64,000 nucleotides of DNA, from contig DATNBU010000001.1 of assembly GCA_035571835.1 (NCBI GenBank), positions 99,605-163,604 of the forward strand. The letters are read 5' to 3'. Position 1 is the first letter of the stretch; every line of letters starts with the position of its first letter. Positions 49,581-62,479 of the stretch are shown here, piece by piece. Source of the DNA: Candidatus Limnocylindrales bacterium (GTDB lineage: Bacteria; Desulfobacterota; Binatia; UBA1149; CAITLU01). The position numbers and the translations under genes were made by a program. The notes beneath the pieces were generated by a model. That model saw only the letters and a program-made list of their open reading frames with translations. It ran no database searches and was not told where the DNA came from.

Positions 49581-50828
49581 TCAGGCGCGACGCTGGGGAC
49601 GAGCGCCGCCGAACGACCTGGTCGAACGTGCACGGCCCGGTGTCGCAGGCCTTGCAGGCGCGCTGCGCATCGGCCTTGCCGAGGCCGGCTCGATCCTGGC
49701 CGTGTAGTCGAAACCTTCGAGCTTGCGGCGCTCGATCGCGCCCTTGCCGAGGTCGCGCTCGATCTGGCGCATGTCGCCCTCGTCCTCCGGCGAAACGAAC
49801 GTGAGCGCTTCGCCTTTGGCCGATGCGCGGCCGGTGCGTCCGACGCGGTGGATGTAATCCTCGCTTCGCATCGGAAGATCGTAGTTCACCACGTGGCCGA
49901 GCGAGTCCACGTCGATGCCGCGAGCGGCGATGTCGGTTGCCACCAGCACGCGGATCTTGCCGCTCTTGAACGCATCGAGCGCAGCGGTGCGCTGCCCCTG
50001 CGAGCGATTGCCGTGGATCCGGTCCGCACGGATTCCGTTTTCGGAAAGAAAACGCGCGAGACGGTCGGCGCGATGCTTGGTGCGCGTGAACGCGAGCGCA
50101 TCCTGGACCATGTCGCGTTTCAGCAGCTCGATGAGCAGCGACGACTTGCGCGACGAGCACACCGGGTAGACGTGCTGCGTGACGCTCTCGGCCGGCGCCG
50201 ACTTGCGCTCGGTTCCGATGCGCGCCGGCTCGCGAAGCATCTGGCCCGCGAGCTTGGCGATTTCCTGCGGAACGGTCGCACTGAAGAACAGCGTCTGCCG
50301 CTCGCGCGGAATGCCCGTGAGGATCCGGCGCACGTCCGGCAGGAAGCCCATGTCGAGCATGCGGTCGGCTTCGTCGAGCACGAGGATCTCGACGCCGTCG
50401 AGACGCGCATGGCCCGCGCGAAGATGATCGAGAAGCCGTCCCGGAGTCGCGATCAGCACGTCCACGCCGGAGCGCAGCGCGAGCCGCTGCGGCTGCATCG
50501 AAACGCCGCCGACCACGACCGCCGCGCGGATCGGAGTGCCCTGCGCGAAGATCTTCGCTTCGTCGAGGATCTGCGCGGCGAGCTCGCGCGTCGGTGCGAG
50601 CACCAGCGCACGGGTTCCCTGGCGGCGCGGATTCGCGATCAGGTGATTGAGGATCGGAAGCAGGAACGCGGCGGTCTTGCCGCTGCCGGTTGCTGCACAG
50701 CCGAGCACGTCGCGACCGGTGAGGGCTGCGGCGATGGCATCGTTCTGGATCGGAGTAGGAGACTGGTATCCGCGCGCATCAATGGCGCGGAGAAGGCTCG
50801 GATGAAGTCCGAGCGACGTAAAAGTCAT
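49581..50828 (-). CDS. DEAD-box RNA helicase, RhlE-type
   Basis: 415 aa. The Q motif region is FTSLGLHPSLLRAIDARGYQ-SPTPIQ, Walker A ATGSGKT, then PTRELA, DEAD (LVLDEADRMLDMGF), SAT and HRVGRTGRAS. A short basic, Ala/Arg/Pro-rich tail follows the core, as in RhlE, which acts on ribosome assembly and RNA turnover. The start at 50828 is the first ATG fitting the family; the frame is open for 61 codons upstream without homology. A stable hairpin lies about 17 bases before the start codon. Confidence 0.92.
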   Translation of the reverse strand: MTFTSLGLHPSLLRAIDARGYQSPTPIQNDAIAAALTGRDVLGCAATGSGKTAAFLLPILNHLIANPRRQGTRALVLAPTRELAAQILDEAKIFAQGTPIRAAVVVGGVSMQPQRLALRSGVDVLIATPGRLLDHLRAGHARLDGVEILVLDEADRMLDMGFLPDVRRILTGIPRERQTLFFSATVPQEIAKLAGQMLREPARIGTERKSAPAESVTQHVYPVCSSRKSSLLIELLKRDMVQDALAFTRTKHRADRLARFLSENGIRADRIHGNRSQGQRTAALDAFKSGKIRVLVATDIAARGIDVDSLGHVVNYDLPMRSEDYIHRVGRTGRASAKGEALTFVSPEDEGDMRQIERDLGKGAIERRKLEGFDYTARIEPASARPMRSAPARPATPGRARSTRSFGGARPQRRA

Positions 50829-50844
50829 TCGTTGGAACCTTGGG

Positions 50845-50870
50845 GCCGTCGGGCTTTGCGGCCGGACGGC
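50845..50870 (-). promoter_or_regulatory. Leader hairpin upstream of the RNA helicase gene
   Basis: GCCGTC-c-GGC pairs with GCC-c-GACGGC around cgcaaa. On the helicase strand the T run precedes the stem, so it is not a terminator there. It lies so close to the start that it could hide the ribosome site. The rest of 50829-51090 shows nothing recognisable. Confidence 0.4.
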
Positions 50871-51090
50871 AAAAAAAGCGAGATTCGATGGGACTGCGAA
50901 ATTTGGCGGGGCGCAGGACCGGAAAATCGATGTGTACGGAAGAGATCGAGACTGATCGGCTTCGTAAGAACCGGAGGCAGGATCATGGCAGCCCCGTGCT
51001 GCCCTGTGCATGCACCGTACGGGGGATGGGCCACGCTGTCAATGGCGAGCCGTCGGGCGAACCGTCGGAGGTGCGTGGATCAGGCAGCGG

Positions 51091-51802
51091 TCAGTGGATC
51101 AGGTTCCCGACCCGCTCCAGCCGCGGCTTCCACGTATCGTCCCAGAACGAAAAGTAGATGATGAAGGCCTTGCCCTCGATGTCGCCGATCGGCACCGGTC
51201 CCCAGAACCGGCTGTCGGAGCTGTTCTCGCGATTGTCGCCCATCGCGAACACGTAACCGTCCGGCACCGTGAACGGACCGAAGTCGTTCATCGAGCCGCG
51301 GCTGTGGGGATCGTGAAACGCGTACGGGTCGTCGATCTTTTCGCCGTTGATGTAGACGACCTTGTTCTTGACCTCGATGGTCTCGCCGGCGATCGCCTTG
51401 ACGCGCTTGATGTAGTCCTTCGAGCGGTCGGCGGGATACAGGAACACGATGACATCGTCGTGCTGGGGCTTGAAGACCTGGAAGATCCGCTTGGCGACGA
51501 ACGGGATGCGGATGCCGTACGCGAGCTTGTTGACCAGAAGGTGATCTCCGATCTGCAAGGTCGGAAGCATCGAGCCGCTCGGGATCTTGAACGCCTGGAC
51601 GATGAACGTGCGGATGAACAGCGCGAGCAGCAGCGCGGTGCCGAAAGCCTCGACGTATTCGCGGAACGTCGACTTCGCCGGCGGCATCTCTGCCTTGGCC
51701 GCGGCTTCCGGCCGGCTCGGTCTGGTCGCCACGTACTGGCGGACCGCATCGGCGTCGGCCTTCTCGCGGGCCGCCTTGTCGGCGACCGGGTCCTGTCGTT
51801 TC

Positions 51803-51810
<8 letters not shown>
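51091..51810 (-). CDS. lepB: Signal peptidase I
   Basis: 239-aa membrane serine protease that removes signal peptides. A charged, Ala-rich cytoplasmic N-terminus of about 50 residues precedes one membrane helix ([19 protein letters not shown]). The catalytic Ser is in [11 protein letters not shown] and the Lys in [28 protein letters not shown] is the C-terminal box. The GTG start at 51810 overlaps the lepA stop by 8 bases, the classical lepA-lepB operon. Confidence 0.96.
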
Positions 51811-53602
<1,792 letters not shown>

Positions 53603-53643
53603 CTGCTGTCGGCGGGGAATGAATCGCGGCCGAACAGAGTCCG

Positions 53644-54560
53644 CTACGGCCTCGACCGGAAGAAGTCAACCGTCGCGGCAAGACCTTCATCGAGAGCGAC
53701 CATCGGCTTCCAGCCGAGCACGTTCGACGCGAGATCGTACGACAGCACGCTGCGCCGCACTTCGCCCTCCTTGGCCTCGGCGTGCTCCGGCTGGATGTCG
53801 ACTCCCGTCACACGGCGGATGAGAGCATGGAGCTCGACCACGTTGGTTTCCGTGCCGGTTCCGATGTTGACCGCGCCGCACCACGACGACTCGAGCGCCG
53901 CAAGGTTGGCGCGCACGACGTCGCCGACAAAGACGTAGTCGCGCGTCTGCAGCCCGTCGCCGAAGATGCGCGCGCCGCTGCCGGCAAGAAGTGCTTTCGA
54001 GAAGATCGCGACGACGCCGGCCTCGCCGTGCGGATCCTGGCGCGGTCCGTAGACGTTCGCATAGCGGAGCGCGACGTAGCGGATGCCGTAGGTCCGGTGG
54101 TAGTACTCGAGGTAGTGCTCGCCGGTCAGCTTGCTGACGCCGTACGGACACACCGGAACCGTGGGATGCGACTCCGGAGTCGGAAGCTCGGCGACTTCGC
54201 CGTAGACGGTGCCGCCCGAGGACGCGAAAAGCACCGTCTTCGTTCCGGCCTTGCGCGCCGCTTCGAGCAGGCGAAGAAAGCCGAGCACGTTGACGTCCGC
54301 GTCGAACACCGGATCCTCGACCGAATGGCGCACGTTCATCTGCGCCGCGTGATGGCAGATCGCGTCGGGCCGCTCGCTGGAGATCAGCTCGGAGGCTTCG
54401 CGGCTGCGGATGTCGAGCGCGTGCAGCACGGCGCCGCCGGGAACCTGCCCGGCCTTCCCGCTCGAAAGGTTGTCGATGACCACGACGTCGTGGCCCGCCT
54501 CGAGGAACGCTCCCGCCAGATGCGAGCCGATGAAGCCGGCGCCCCCCGTGACGACGATCT

Positions 54561-54564
<4 letters not shown>
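53644..54564 (-). CDS. NAD-dependent sugar-nucleotide epimerase (UDP-glucose/xylose 4-epimerase type)
   Basis: 306-aa extended SDR. NAD site [17 protein letters not shown], the catalytic Ser-Ser in [11 protein letters not shown] and the Tyr/Lys pair in [17 protein letters not shown]. The sequence resembles GalE-type UDP-sugar 4-epimerases of the short, prokaryotic class. It overlaps the UDP-glucuronate decarboxylase gene by 4 bases, so UDP-xylose to UDP-arabinose, or a UDP-glucose/galactose step, are both possible. Confidence 0.88.
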
Positions 54565-55502
<938 letters not shown>

Positions 55503-55520
55503 GTGTTGCCTTCTCGCATG

Positions 55521-55566
55521 CCGGGCCATGCGACCCGCACTTCTGGACACCGGGCCGTGCGGCCCG
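55521..55566. repeat. Two related GC-rich hairpins between ugd and the decarboxylase gene
   Basis: ccgggccatgcgacccg (55521-55537) and ccgggccgtgcggcccg (55550-55566) are 29 bases apart and differ at two positions. The second forms a strong CCGGGCC/GGCCCGG hairpin. There is no T tract; it may pause transcription or stabilise the RNA end. Confidence 0.4.
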
Positions 55567-55573
55567 GGCTGGG

Positions 55574-56887
55574 TTATTGCGGGATGCCGCGTCCGATCGG
55601 GTAGTACGTGAATCCGCGGCCGTGCATGTCGCGCGGCTCCCAGAGATTGCGGCCATCGAAGATCACCGGCGATTTCAGCATCGACTTGATGCGGTCGAAG
55701 TCGGGATGACGGAACTCGTTCCACTCGGTGACGATGCACAGGCCGTCCGCGCCCGGCAGCGCGTCGTAGTTCTTGGTGCAGTACGTGACCTTGTCGCCGA
55801 AGAATCCGCGCGCAACTTCCATCGCCTCCGGATCGTGCACGTTGACGGTCGCGCCCGCTTCGAGCAGCGCCTCGACGAGCCCGATCGACGGCGCTTCGCG
55901 CATGTCGTCGGTGCGCGGCTTGAACGCAAGGCCCCAGACCGCGAACGTACGACCGGACAGGTTCCCGTTGAAGTGCGCCTTGATCTTGTGGAACAGGCGC
56001 TTCTTCTGGAAATTGTTGACGTCGTCGACGCTGCGCATCAGCGAGAAGTCGAGACCCGCTTCGGTCGCGGTGTGGATGATCGCGCGAACGTCCTTCGGAA
56101 AGCACGACCCGCCGTAGCCGAGTCCCGGATACAGAAAGTGCATCCCGAGCCGGCGGTCGGTACCGATCCCCTGCCGCACGGCGGATACGTCTGCGCCGAC
56201 GCGCTCGCACAGGTTCGCGATCTCGTTGATGAACGAGATCTTGACCGCGAGCAGCGAGTTGGCCGCGTACTTGGTCATCTCGGCGCTGGCGTTGTCCATG
56301 ACGAGGATCGGCGCGCCGCCGCGCACGAACGGCGCGTACAGGTCCTTCATGATCTCCGCAGCGCGATCGCTGGCGGCGCCGATCACGACACGGTCTGGCT
56401 TGAGGAAGTCCTCGATTGCCGCCCCTTCCTTCATGAACTCGGGGTTGGAGACGACGTCGAACGGATGCGACGTGCTGTCGGACAGCACCTTGCGCAGCGC
56501 CTGCGCCGTTCCGACCGGCACCGTGCTCTTGGTGACGACGATGCGGTAGCCGTCCATCGCGTTGGCGATGTCGCGCGCAGCCTGGTGCACGTATTTCATG
56601 TCGGGGGCGCCGTCGTTCTCGCCCTGCGGCGTGCCGACGGCGATGAAGCAGACGAGAGAGTCGCCGACGGCCTTCTTGATGTCGGTCGTGAACGTGAGCC
56701 GGCCTTCCTCGACGTTGCGCTGGATCAGCTCTTCGAGGCCCGGCTCGTAGATCGGGACCTCACCGGCCTTGAGGCGCGCGATCTTGCGCTCGTCGATGTC
56801 GACGCACGCCACGTCGTTTCCGCTCTCGGCAAAACAGGTTCCCGCGACGAGGCCGACGTAGCCGGTCCCGATGACACAAATCTTCAC
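55574..56887 (-). CDS. ugd: UDP-glucose 6-dehydrogenase
   Basis: 437-aa NAD-dependent enzyme oxidising UDP-glucose to UDP-glucuronate. [20 protein letters not shown] is the NAD fold, the catalytic Cys is in [13 protein letters not shown], and [20 protein letters not shown] begins the UDP-binding domain. Full length. It supplies the decarboxylase encoded next on the strand, giving UDP-xylose. Confidence 0.96.
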   Translation of the reverse strand: MKICVIGTGYVGLVAGTCFAESGNDVACVDIDERKIARLKAGEVPIYEPGLEELIQRNVEEGRLTFTTDIKKAVGDSLVCFIAVGTPQGENDGAPDMKYVHQAARDIANAMDGYRIVVTKSTVPVGTAQALRKVLSDSTSHPFDVVSNPEFMKEGAAIEDFLKPDRVVIGAASDRAAEIMKDLYAPFVRGGAPILVMDNASAEMTKYAANSLLAVKISFINEIANLCERVGADVSAVRQGIGTDRRLGMHFLYPGLGYGGSCFPKDVRAIIHTATEAGLDFSLMRSVDDVNNFQKKRLFHKIKAHFNGNLSGRTFAVWGLAFKPRTDDMREAPSIGLVEALLEAGATVNVHDPEAMEVARGFFGDKVTYCTKNYDALPGADGLCIVTEWNEFRHPDFDRIKSMLKSPVIFDGRNLWEPRDMHGRGFTYYPIGRGIPQ

Positions 56888-57012
56888 TCGCCCTTCTCCT
56901 CAGAGCCGGAAACAGCCTCCCGCAAGGCCTATCCGGTCGAATTTCAAACGCCGGAGGCTACCCGCAACGCTCCCCACCGGCAAGTGCCGATTCGCAAAGA
57001 TGTTTCGCGAGG

Positions 57013-58002
57013 TCAGCCGGGTTGCGCGGCGGCCGGAGCGGCGCCTGCCGCGTCCCGATCGGTTGCCGCGAGATCCTCGGCGATCACATAGATCGGCTTG
57101 TTCTGGCTCTCGTGGTAGGTGCGCGCGAGCATCTCCCCGAGAAGCCCCATCGTCACGAGCTGGACTCCGGCCATCACGGCGAGGCTCGCCAGCACGAGGA
57201 TCGGCCGGCCGGCCAGAGGATGGCCGAGGAAGACCTTCTCGAACCCGAGCATCGCGAGAATCGCGAGGCCGGCGCCCCCGATCACCACGCCCCAGACACC
57301 GAACACGTGGATCGGCCGCGTCGAGTAGACCGACAGGAACTTGACCGTCACGAGGTCGAGCACCACGCGCACGACGCGCGAAATCCCGTACTTCGACGTA
57401 CCGGCTACGCGCGGCCGGTGATTGACGACGATCTCGTCGACACGCGCGCCGAGGTCCGCGGCGATCGCCGGAATGAAACGGTGCATCTCGCCGTACAGCC
57501 GCAGGCCGCGCGCAATGTCGCCGCGGTAGACCTTGAGCATGCATCCGTAGTCGTGCACGTGAACGCCCGTGATCGCGCGGATCAGCCAGTTGGCCGTCAT
57601 CGACGGGATGCGCCGGCTGACGAAATCGTCCTTGCGGTCGTGCCGCCAGCCCGAGACGAGGTCGCAGCCCTGTTCGAGCCTGGCGATCAGGCGCGCGATG
57701 TCGCGCGGATCGTTCTGGCGGTCCGAGTCGAGCGTGACGACGATGTCACCGGTCGTCCGTTCGAGCCCGGCAGCAACCGCCGCCGTCTGGCCGAAGTTGC
57801 GCCGGAAGCGTACGACGCGCACGTGCGGGTCCTCGTCGCGGATGCGACGCAGCGTCTCGAACGATCCGTCGCGCGAGCCGTCGTCGACGTAGATGATCTC
57901 GTAGCTGCGGCCGAGATCCGCAAGCGCGGCGGTCAGCTCCGCATGCAGCGGCACGAGGTTGTCGACCTCGTTGTAGACCGGCAGCACGACGGAGACGTCC
58001 AT
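57013..58002 (-). CDS. Polyprenyl-phosphate glycosyltransferase (GT2, ArnC/GtrB/DPM-like)
   Basis: 329 aa. The GT2 domain starts VSVVLPVYNEVDNLVPLHAE and has IIYVDDGSRDGSFETL and the DSDRQNDP metal motif; two membrane helices follow (WGVVIGGAGLAILAMLGF, LASLAVMAGVQLVTMGLLGE) with TYHESQNKPIYVI. This plan transfers a sugar from a nucleotide to undecaprenyl phosphate. AAGGAAAACTG precedes the ATG at 58002. The neighbouring UDP-sugar genes suggest a glucuronate, xylose or related sugar as donor, and the GT-C proteins elsewhere in the window could use the product. Confidence 0.9.
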   Translation of the reverse strand: MDVSVVLPVYNEVDNLVPLHAELTAALADLGRSYEIIYVDDGSRDGSFETLRRIRDEDPHVRVVRFRRNFGQTAAVAAGLERTTGDIVVTLDSDRQNDPRDIARLIARLEQGCDLVSGWRHDRKDDFVSRRIPSMTANWLIRAITGVHVHDYGCMLKVYRGDIARGLRLYGEMHRFIPAIAADLGARVDEIVVNHRPRVAGTSKYGISRVVRVVLDLVTVKFLSVYSTRPIHVFGVWGVVIGGAGLAILAMLGFEKVFLGHPLAGRPILVLASLAVMAGVQLVTMGLLGEMLARTYHESQNKPIYVIAEDLAATDRDAAGAAPAAAQPG

Positions 58003-58037
58003 CAGTTTTCCTTTCTTTCTTCGGACGCGACCGTGCG

Positions 58038-58949
58038 TCAGCTCTGGAAATCGGTGATCGCCATGAACTGGCGGAAACGGGTGTCGATCTCGGAACGCTC
58101 GAGACGCCGCAGGCGATTGAGCCCGAAGTCCTCGACGGTAAACGACGCGACGACGGTTCCGAACACGATCGCCCGCCGCAGTGAGCGGCTGGTTACCTCG
58201 CCGTCTGCCGCGAGGCTGCCGAACAGGCCGCCGGCAAAGCTGTCGCCGGCCCCCGTCGGATCGACGACGTTTTCGAGCGGAAACGCCGGCACCGCGAAGA
58301 TTTCCTGGTCGGAGAACTGAAGGGCGCCGTACTCGCCGCGCTTGACGATCAGGTGCTTCGGTCCCATCGCGAGAATCTTGCGCGCGGCGCGAACCACGTT
58401 GCCTTCTTTTGCGAGCAGAAGCGCCTCGGAATCGTTGATGCTCAGCAGGTCGACCTGTGCGAGCAGCGTGCGCAGCTCGGCGGGCGTCGAGTTGATCCAG
58501 TGGTCCATCGTGTCGGCGCCGACGTACTCGGGCGCCTCGAGCTGCGACAGCACGTCGGCCTGCAGCGTCGGCATGATGTTGGCGAGGAACACGAACTCGC
58601 TGCCGCGATACGATGCCGGCAGCTTCGGCTGGAAATTCTCGAAGACGTTGAGCTTGAGATCGAGCGTGTCGCGGATGTTCAGGTTTTCGTGGTAGCGGCC
58701 GGTCCAGCGGAAGGTTTCGCCGGCGCTTTCCTCGAGGCCCTCGATGTTGATCCCGCGCTCGACCAGGAACCGGCGCTCGGCCTCGGGGAAATCCGCACCG
58801 ACGACGCCGACCAGGTTGACCGGCGCAAAGAAGCTGGCCGCCACCGAGAAATAGCTGCACGCGCCGCCGAGCACGTCTGTCGCGCTGCCGTTCGGGGTCT
58901 CGACGTTGTCGATCGCTACCGACCCCACTACGCATACCGATTTTGCCAT
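58038..58949 (-). CDS. PfkB-family carbohydrate/nucleoside kinase
   Basis: 303 aa of the ribokinase fold. VLGGACSYFSVAASFF lies at the substrate lid and DPTGAGDSFAGGLFG is the anion hole with the catalytic Asp. The sequence does not point to one substrate. It follows mtnP by 70 bases on the same strand, an association found in several bacteria, so an adenosine- or methylthioribose-related sugar is possible; it is also beside the nucleotide-sugar genes. Confidence 0.85.
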   Translation of the reverse strand: MAKSVCVVGSVAIDNVETPNGSATDVLGGACSYFSVAASFFAPVNLVGVVGADFPEAERRFLVERGINIEGLEESAGETFRWTGRYHENLNIRDTLDLKLNVFENFQPKLPASYRGSEFVFLANIMPTLQADVLSQLEAPEYVGADTMDHWINSTPAELRTLLAQVDLLSINDSEALLLAKEGNVVRAARKILAMGPKHLIVKRGEYGALQFSDQEIFAVPAFPLENVVDPTGAGDSFAGGLFGSLAADGEVTSRSLRRAIVFGTVVASFTVEDFGLNRLRRLERSEIDTRFRQFMAITDFQS

Positions 58950-59019
58950 GTTCCTCCCCCGTTTCCTTTCCCGCGTCCCTGTAGCCGCGTCTTTCTGTGT
59001 GCGGGCCCTCCGGCCGCTT

Positions 59020-59889
59020 CTATGTCAGGCGTCCGATCAGAAGCTTCAGCCGTTCGCGCGTGGCTGGCGGAATTGCCTGCGGCGACGTGATGACGGCGTG
59101 GTCGAGCGCGCGACCGCAGTTGCAGGTGCGGCGGACGGCTGCAAGCCCCGCCGCGATGCGCACCACCGCGCGGCGCGCGAGCTCCACGTTGGCCTCGAGC
59201 ACGGCGAGGATGTCGGTCACCGCCACGTCGTCGGTTTCGGTCCGCCAGCAATCGTAGTCGGTCGCCAGCGCGATGGTCGCGAAACAGATTTCCGCCTCGC
59301 GCGCGAGCTTGGCTTCCTGGAGATTGGTCATGCCGATCACGCTCGCGCCCCAGCTCCGGTACAGGTGCGACTCGGCGCGCGTCGAGAACATCGGCCCTTC
59401 CATGCAGACGTAGGTTCCGCCCTCGTGCACGGTCGCGCCCGCATCGCGCACGGACTCGGCGACGAGCTTCGACAGCGGCGAGCAGAACGGATCGGCAAAG
59501 CTCACGTGTGCGACGCAGCCTCCTCCGAAGAACGTCGAGATGCGCCCGCGCGTGCGATCGATGAACTGGTCGGGCACCACGACGTGCCCCGGCGAGATCT
59601 CTTCGCGAAGACTGCCGACTGCCGAGATCGAGACGATCGCGTCGGCGCCGAGCTGCTTGAAGCCGTGGATGTTGGCCCGGTAGTTGAGCTCGCCCGGAGC
59701 GAGCCTGTGGCCGATGCCGTGCCTCGGCAGGAACGCGACGCGCTGGTTGCCGAGGCGGCCGACGACGTACGCGTCCGACGGCGATCCGAACGGCGTGTCG
59801 AGCACGGTTTCGTCCGCATGGACGAGGCCTTCCATGCGGTACAGGCCGCTTCCGCCGATGATTCCGAGCAGTGAGGACTGGGCCGTCAT
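59020..59889 (-). CDS. mtnP: S-methyl-5'-thioadenosine phosphorylase
   Basis: 289-aa type II purine-nucleoside-phosphorylase-fold enzyme. LLGIIGGSGLYRMEGL, AFLPRHGIGHRLAPGE and NIHGFKQLGADAIVSISAVGS are MTAP hallmarks, as is MEGPMFSTRAES. It splits methylthioadenosine to adenine and methylthioribose-1-phosphate in methionine salvage. No mtnA or later salvage gene is in the window. It starts 9 bases after the lipid-kinase-like gene, so it is in one transcript with rlmN and that gene. Confidence 0.93.
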   Translation of the reverse strand: MTAQSSLLGIIGGSGLYRMEGLVHADETVLDTPFGSPSDAYVVGRLGNQRVAFLPRHGIGHRLAPGELNYRANIHGFKQLGADAIVSISAVGSLREEISPGHVVVPDQFIDRTRGRISTFFGGGCVAHVSFADPFCSPLSKLVAESVRDAGATVHEGGTYVCMEGPMFSTRAESHLYRSWGASVIGMTNLQEAKLAREAEICFATIALATDYDCWRTETDDVAVTDILAVLEANVELARRAVVRIAAGLAAVRRTCNCGRALDHAVITSPQAIPPATRERLKLLIGRLT

Positions 59890-59898
59890 GGCTACGTT

Positions 59899-60831
59899 TC
59901 AGCCGCGCACGAAGCGCACCGCGGGGCCGGCTTCGATCGACAGAACCGGCACGGAAGGAAACAGCTCTCCATCGACGGTAAACGACTGCGGCTCGTCGAA
60001 TTCGATGCGAACGGACCTGGCGATGTTGTCATACAGCGTATCCAGACCTGCGGGAAATCCGCGACGGAATCGCGGCAGGCGCGAGAACAGCTGGCCGGGC
60101 GTCGCGGGTCCGGCAAGCACGTGAAAGTAACCCTGCTTGCGGCCGCTCAGGTAGAACGGCTTCACGCCGAGCCCGATGTGCTTGACCGAGCTCGCGAGCA
60201 CCAGCGTGTAATGGTTCCACGGAAGCGCTTCCCCGTCGCATTCGGCCTTGCCGCCGATTTTCGGAACGATGCGCTCGATGAGCTTGCCGCCTCGCAGCCA
60301 CGAGATGCCGCAGCGAACCAGAATCGCCGCCGCGCTCGCGGGCCCCGGATTGGAGCCTTCGTAGTACTCTTCGAGGAAATGCGTGATCAGGCCGGCGCCG
60401 ACGATGCTGCCGTAGATCGTTCCGTTGACGCGCAGCAGCGGACGCGCAGACGTCACGAATTCGCGACGCGCGCGGTAGCCGGACATGACCTTGCCGAGGA
60501 ACGCTTCGGGGCGCACGGGGCCGCCGATTGATCTCGACACGTTGTTGATGGTACCGCCGCGCAGCGCGACGAACTCGGGCAGGTGATCCTCGCCCCACAC
60601 GCGAACTGCGCCCGAGATCGCGTGGCACAGCGAGCCGTCGCCGCCGCTGACGGCCAGCACCTTGAACCCGCGCGCATGGAACCGGTGCAGCGTCTGCTCG
60701 AGCGATTCGAGATCCGGCGTCGCAACCACCTCGCCGTCGGCGCCGACGACCGCCGCAAGATGCGAAGTGATCTCCGGGTGGGCCCGATTGCCGGACGCAC
60801 GGGGATTGACGATGACGCCGATGCCGGGCAT
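59899..60831 (-). CDS. Diacylglycerol-kinase-family protein
   Basis: 310 aa with the DAGK catalytic fold: IGVIVNPRASGNR, the nucleotide motif VLAVSGGDGSLCHAI and ALRGGTINNVSRSIG. The C-terminal beta domain contains a second conserved core around TVDGELFPS. Members phosphorylate diacylglycerol, sphingosine-like bases or undecaprenol; the substrate is not apparent. It lies 7 bases after rlmN. The ATG at 60831 is fixed by homology; the open frame upstream is rlmN in another frame. Confidence 0.85.
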   Translation of the reverse strand: MPGIGVIVNPRASGNRAHPEITSHLAAVVGADGEVVATPDLESLEQTLHRFHARGFKVLAVSGGDGSLCHAISGAVRVWGEDHLPEFVALRGGTINNVSRSIGGPVRPEAFLGKVMSGYRARREFVTSARPLLRVNGTIYGSIVGAGLITHFLEEYYEGSNPGPASAAAILVRCGISWLRGGKLIERIVPKIGGKAECDGEALPWNHYTLVLASSVKHIGLGVKPFYLSGRKQGYFHVLAGPATPGQLFSRLPRFRRGFPAGLDTLYDNIARSVRIEFDEPQSFTVDGELFPSVPVLSIEAGPAVRFVRG

Positions 60832-60838
60832 CGGCGTC

Positions 60839-62005
60839 TCAGCTGCCGCGCGCCGCGAGCTGTCCGCAGGCCGCCTGGATGTCGCGGCCGCGACTGGCAC
60901 GAACCGTGGTGTGGATGCCCGACGCCAGCACGCGTTCCTGGAACGCGAGCACGCGCTCGTCGTCCGGCCGCCGGTACTCGCAGCCGTCCCATTCGTTGAA
61001 CGGAATGAGGTTGAGCTTGACGGGCAGGCCCGCCAGCAGCCGCACGATCGCATCGGCGGCCGCAAGGTTGTCGTTGATGCCGGCCAGCAGCGTGTACTCG
61101 AACGTGATGCGCTTGCGGCGCGGAAGCTCGAGGCGGCGGCACGCGCCGATCAGCTCGGACAGCGGGTAGCGCCGATTGATCGGCATCAGCCCGTCGCGCA
61201 CGTCGTCGATGGCCGAACCGAGCGAGATCGCGATGTGCACGTCGGTCTCGCGCACGAGCCGTTCGAGCTGCGGCACCAGGCCGACGGTCGAAACCGTGAT
61301 ACGGCGCGGCGAGATGCCGAGACCCCACGGCGACGTCATGATCTCCAGCGCGCGCACGAGGCGGTCGTAATTGGCGAGCGGCTCGCCCATTCCCATGAAC
61401 ACGTAGTTGGTCAGCAGCTCGGGCGCGGCGACTTCGCGTCCCATCATCACCTGTCCGACGATCTCGAACGGCTCGAGGTTGCGCACCAGGCCGAGGCGCG
61501 CCGTCGCGCAGTATCCGCAGCCGAGCGCACAGCCGACCTGGCTCGAGATGCACAGCGTGGTGCGCTGGTCGCGCGGAATGACCACGCTTTCGACGACGCG
61601 CTCGTCGGCGAGGCCGACGAGCAGCTTGCGCGTGCCGTCGTTCGACTCGCGCAGCAGCGCGCGCGACGGCCGCGATACGTCGAAATCCTCCTCGAGCGCG
61701 CTGCGCAGCACCGCCGGCAGGTTGTGCATGTCGGCGACGTCGCACGGCGGCCGGTTGTAGAGCCAGCCGGCAAGCTGCGACGCGCGGTACGCCGGAAAGC
61801 CCCGGGCCTCGCACCACTGGCCGATCTCTTCGAGCGTCAGCGAGCGGATGTTCGTGCGGCGCGTTGCCTGGACAGCTCGTTTCGCAGTTTCGGGCACGAC
61901 TCCTTGCGGAGTTCCCTGCGCAGCGCGCGGCGCCGGGCGATCGGGCAGCGGATCACGCACGAAGTCCTCGCTGGCTGCGGGCTCGGGCTTTTCCGTTGCC
62001 GTCAT
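60839..62005 (-). CDS. rlmN: Dual-specificity 23S rRNA/tRNA adenine-C2 methyltransferase
   Basis: 388-aa radical SAM methylase for A2503 of 23S rRNA and A37 of some tRNAs. The cluster ligands are in CALGCGYCATARLG; FMGMGEPLANYDRLVRAL follows, and the catalytic Cys is in DIQAACGQLA near the C-terminus. The first 55 residues are a Pro/Ala-rich extension before the usual start (NIRSLTLEEIGQW). ATG at 62005 is used; a longer ATG frame overlaps ndk and is rejected. Confidence 0.94.
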   Translation of the reverse strand: MTATEKPEPAASEDFVRDPLPDRPAPRAAQGTPQGVVPETAKRAVQATRRTNIRSLTLEEIGQWCEARGFPAYRASQLAGWLYNRPPCDVADMHNLPAVLRSALEEDFDVSRPSRALLRESNDGTRKLLVGLADERVVESVVIPRDQRTTLCISSQVGCALGCGYCATARLGLVRNLEPFEIVGQVMMGREVAAPELLTNYVFMGMGEPLANYDRLVRALEIMTSPWGLGISPRRITVSTVGLVPQLERLVRETDVHIAISLGSAIDDVRDGLMPINRRYPLSELIGACRRLELPRRKRITFEYTLLAGINDNLAAADAIVRLLAGLPVKLNLIPFNEWDGCEYRRPDDERVLAFQERVLASGIHTTVRASRGRDIQAACGQLAARGS

Positions 62006-62030
62006 GTCGGGTGCCGCGCGGATCGCAGCC

Positions 62031-62453
62031 TCAGCGCCCCTGGATTTCGAGCGCGTTGAAGAAGTAACCGATCTCGAACGCCGCTGTCTCGGGCGCATCG
62101 GACCCGTGGGCCGCATTGCGCTCGATGTTGGTGCCGTAAAGCTTGCGCACGGTACCGGCCTCGGCCTTGGCGGGGTCGGTCGCGCCGAGCAGCTCGCGGT
62201 GCCGCAGGATCGCGTTCGGGCCTTCGAGCGCGGAGACGACGACCGGCCCTTCGGTCATGAACGTGCAGAGGTCGCCGAAGAACGGACGCGCCTTGTGCAC
62301 CGCGTAGAAGCCTTCGGCCTGCACGCGCGTGAGCTGGATCATCTTGGTCGCGACGATCGTGAGCCCGCCCTTTTCGAAGATCGAGAAGATTCCGCCGATC
62401 GCGTTCTTCGCGACGGCATCCGGTTTTACGATGGAAAGCGTTCTTTCGGACAT
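62031..62453 (-). CDS. ndk: Nucleoside diphosphate kinase
   Basis: 140-aa enzyme that balances NTP pools. The phosphorylated His lies in [19 protein letters not shown] and [16 protein letters not shown] is the N-terminal hallmark. The ATG at 62453 has AAAAAGGA before it. It sits between sucD and rlmN; succinyl-CoA synthetase and Ndk genes are commonly linked. Confidence 0.96.
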   Translation of the reverse strand: MSERTLSIVKPDAVAKNAIGGIFSIFEKGGLTIVATKMIQLTRVQAEGFYAVHKARPFFGDLCTFMTEGPVVVSALEGPNAILRHRELLGATDPAKAEAGTVRKLYGTNIERNAAHGSDAPETAAFEIGYFFNALEIQGR

Positions 62454-62479
62454 GTTCCTTTTTCCTTGAGTTGTGAGTG

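Noticed and set aside
50845..50877. Hairpin plus A/T run read as a terminator
   Set aside because: On the transcribed minus strand the T run comes before the stem, and on plus the stem is followed by A, so neither direction gives an intrinsic terminator.
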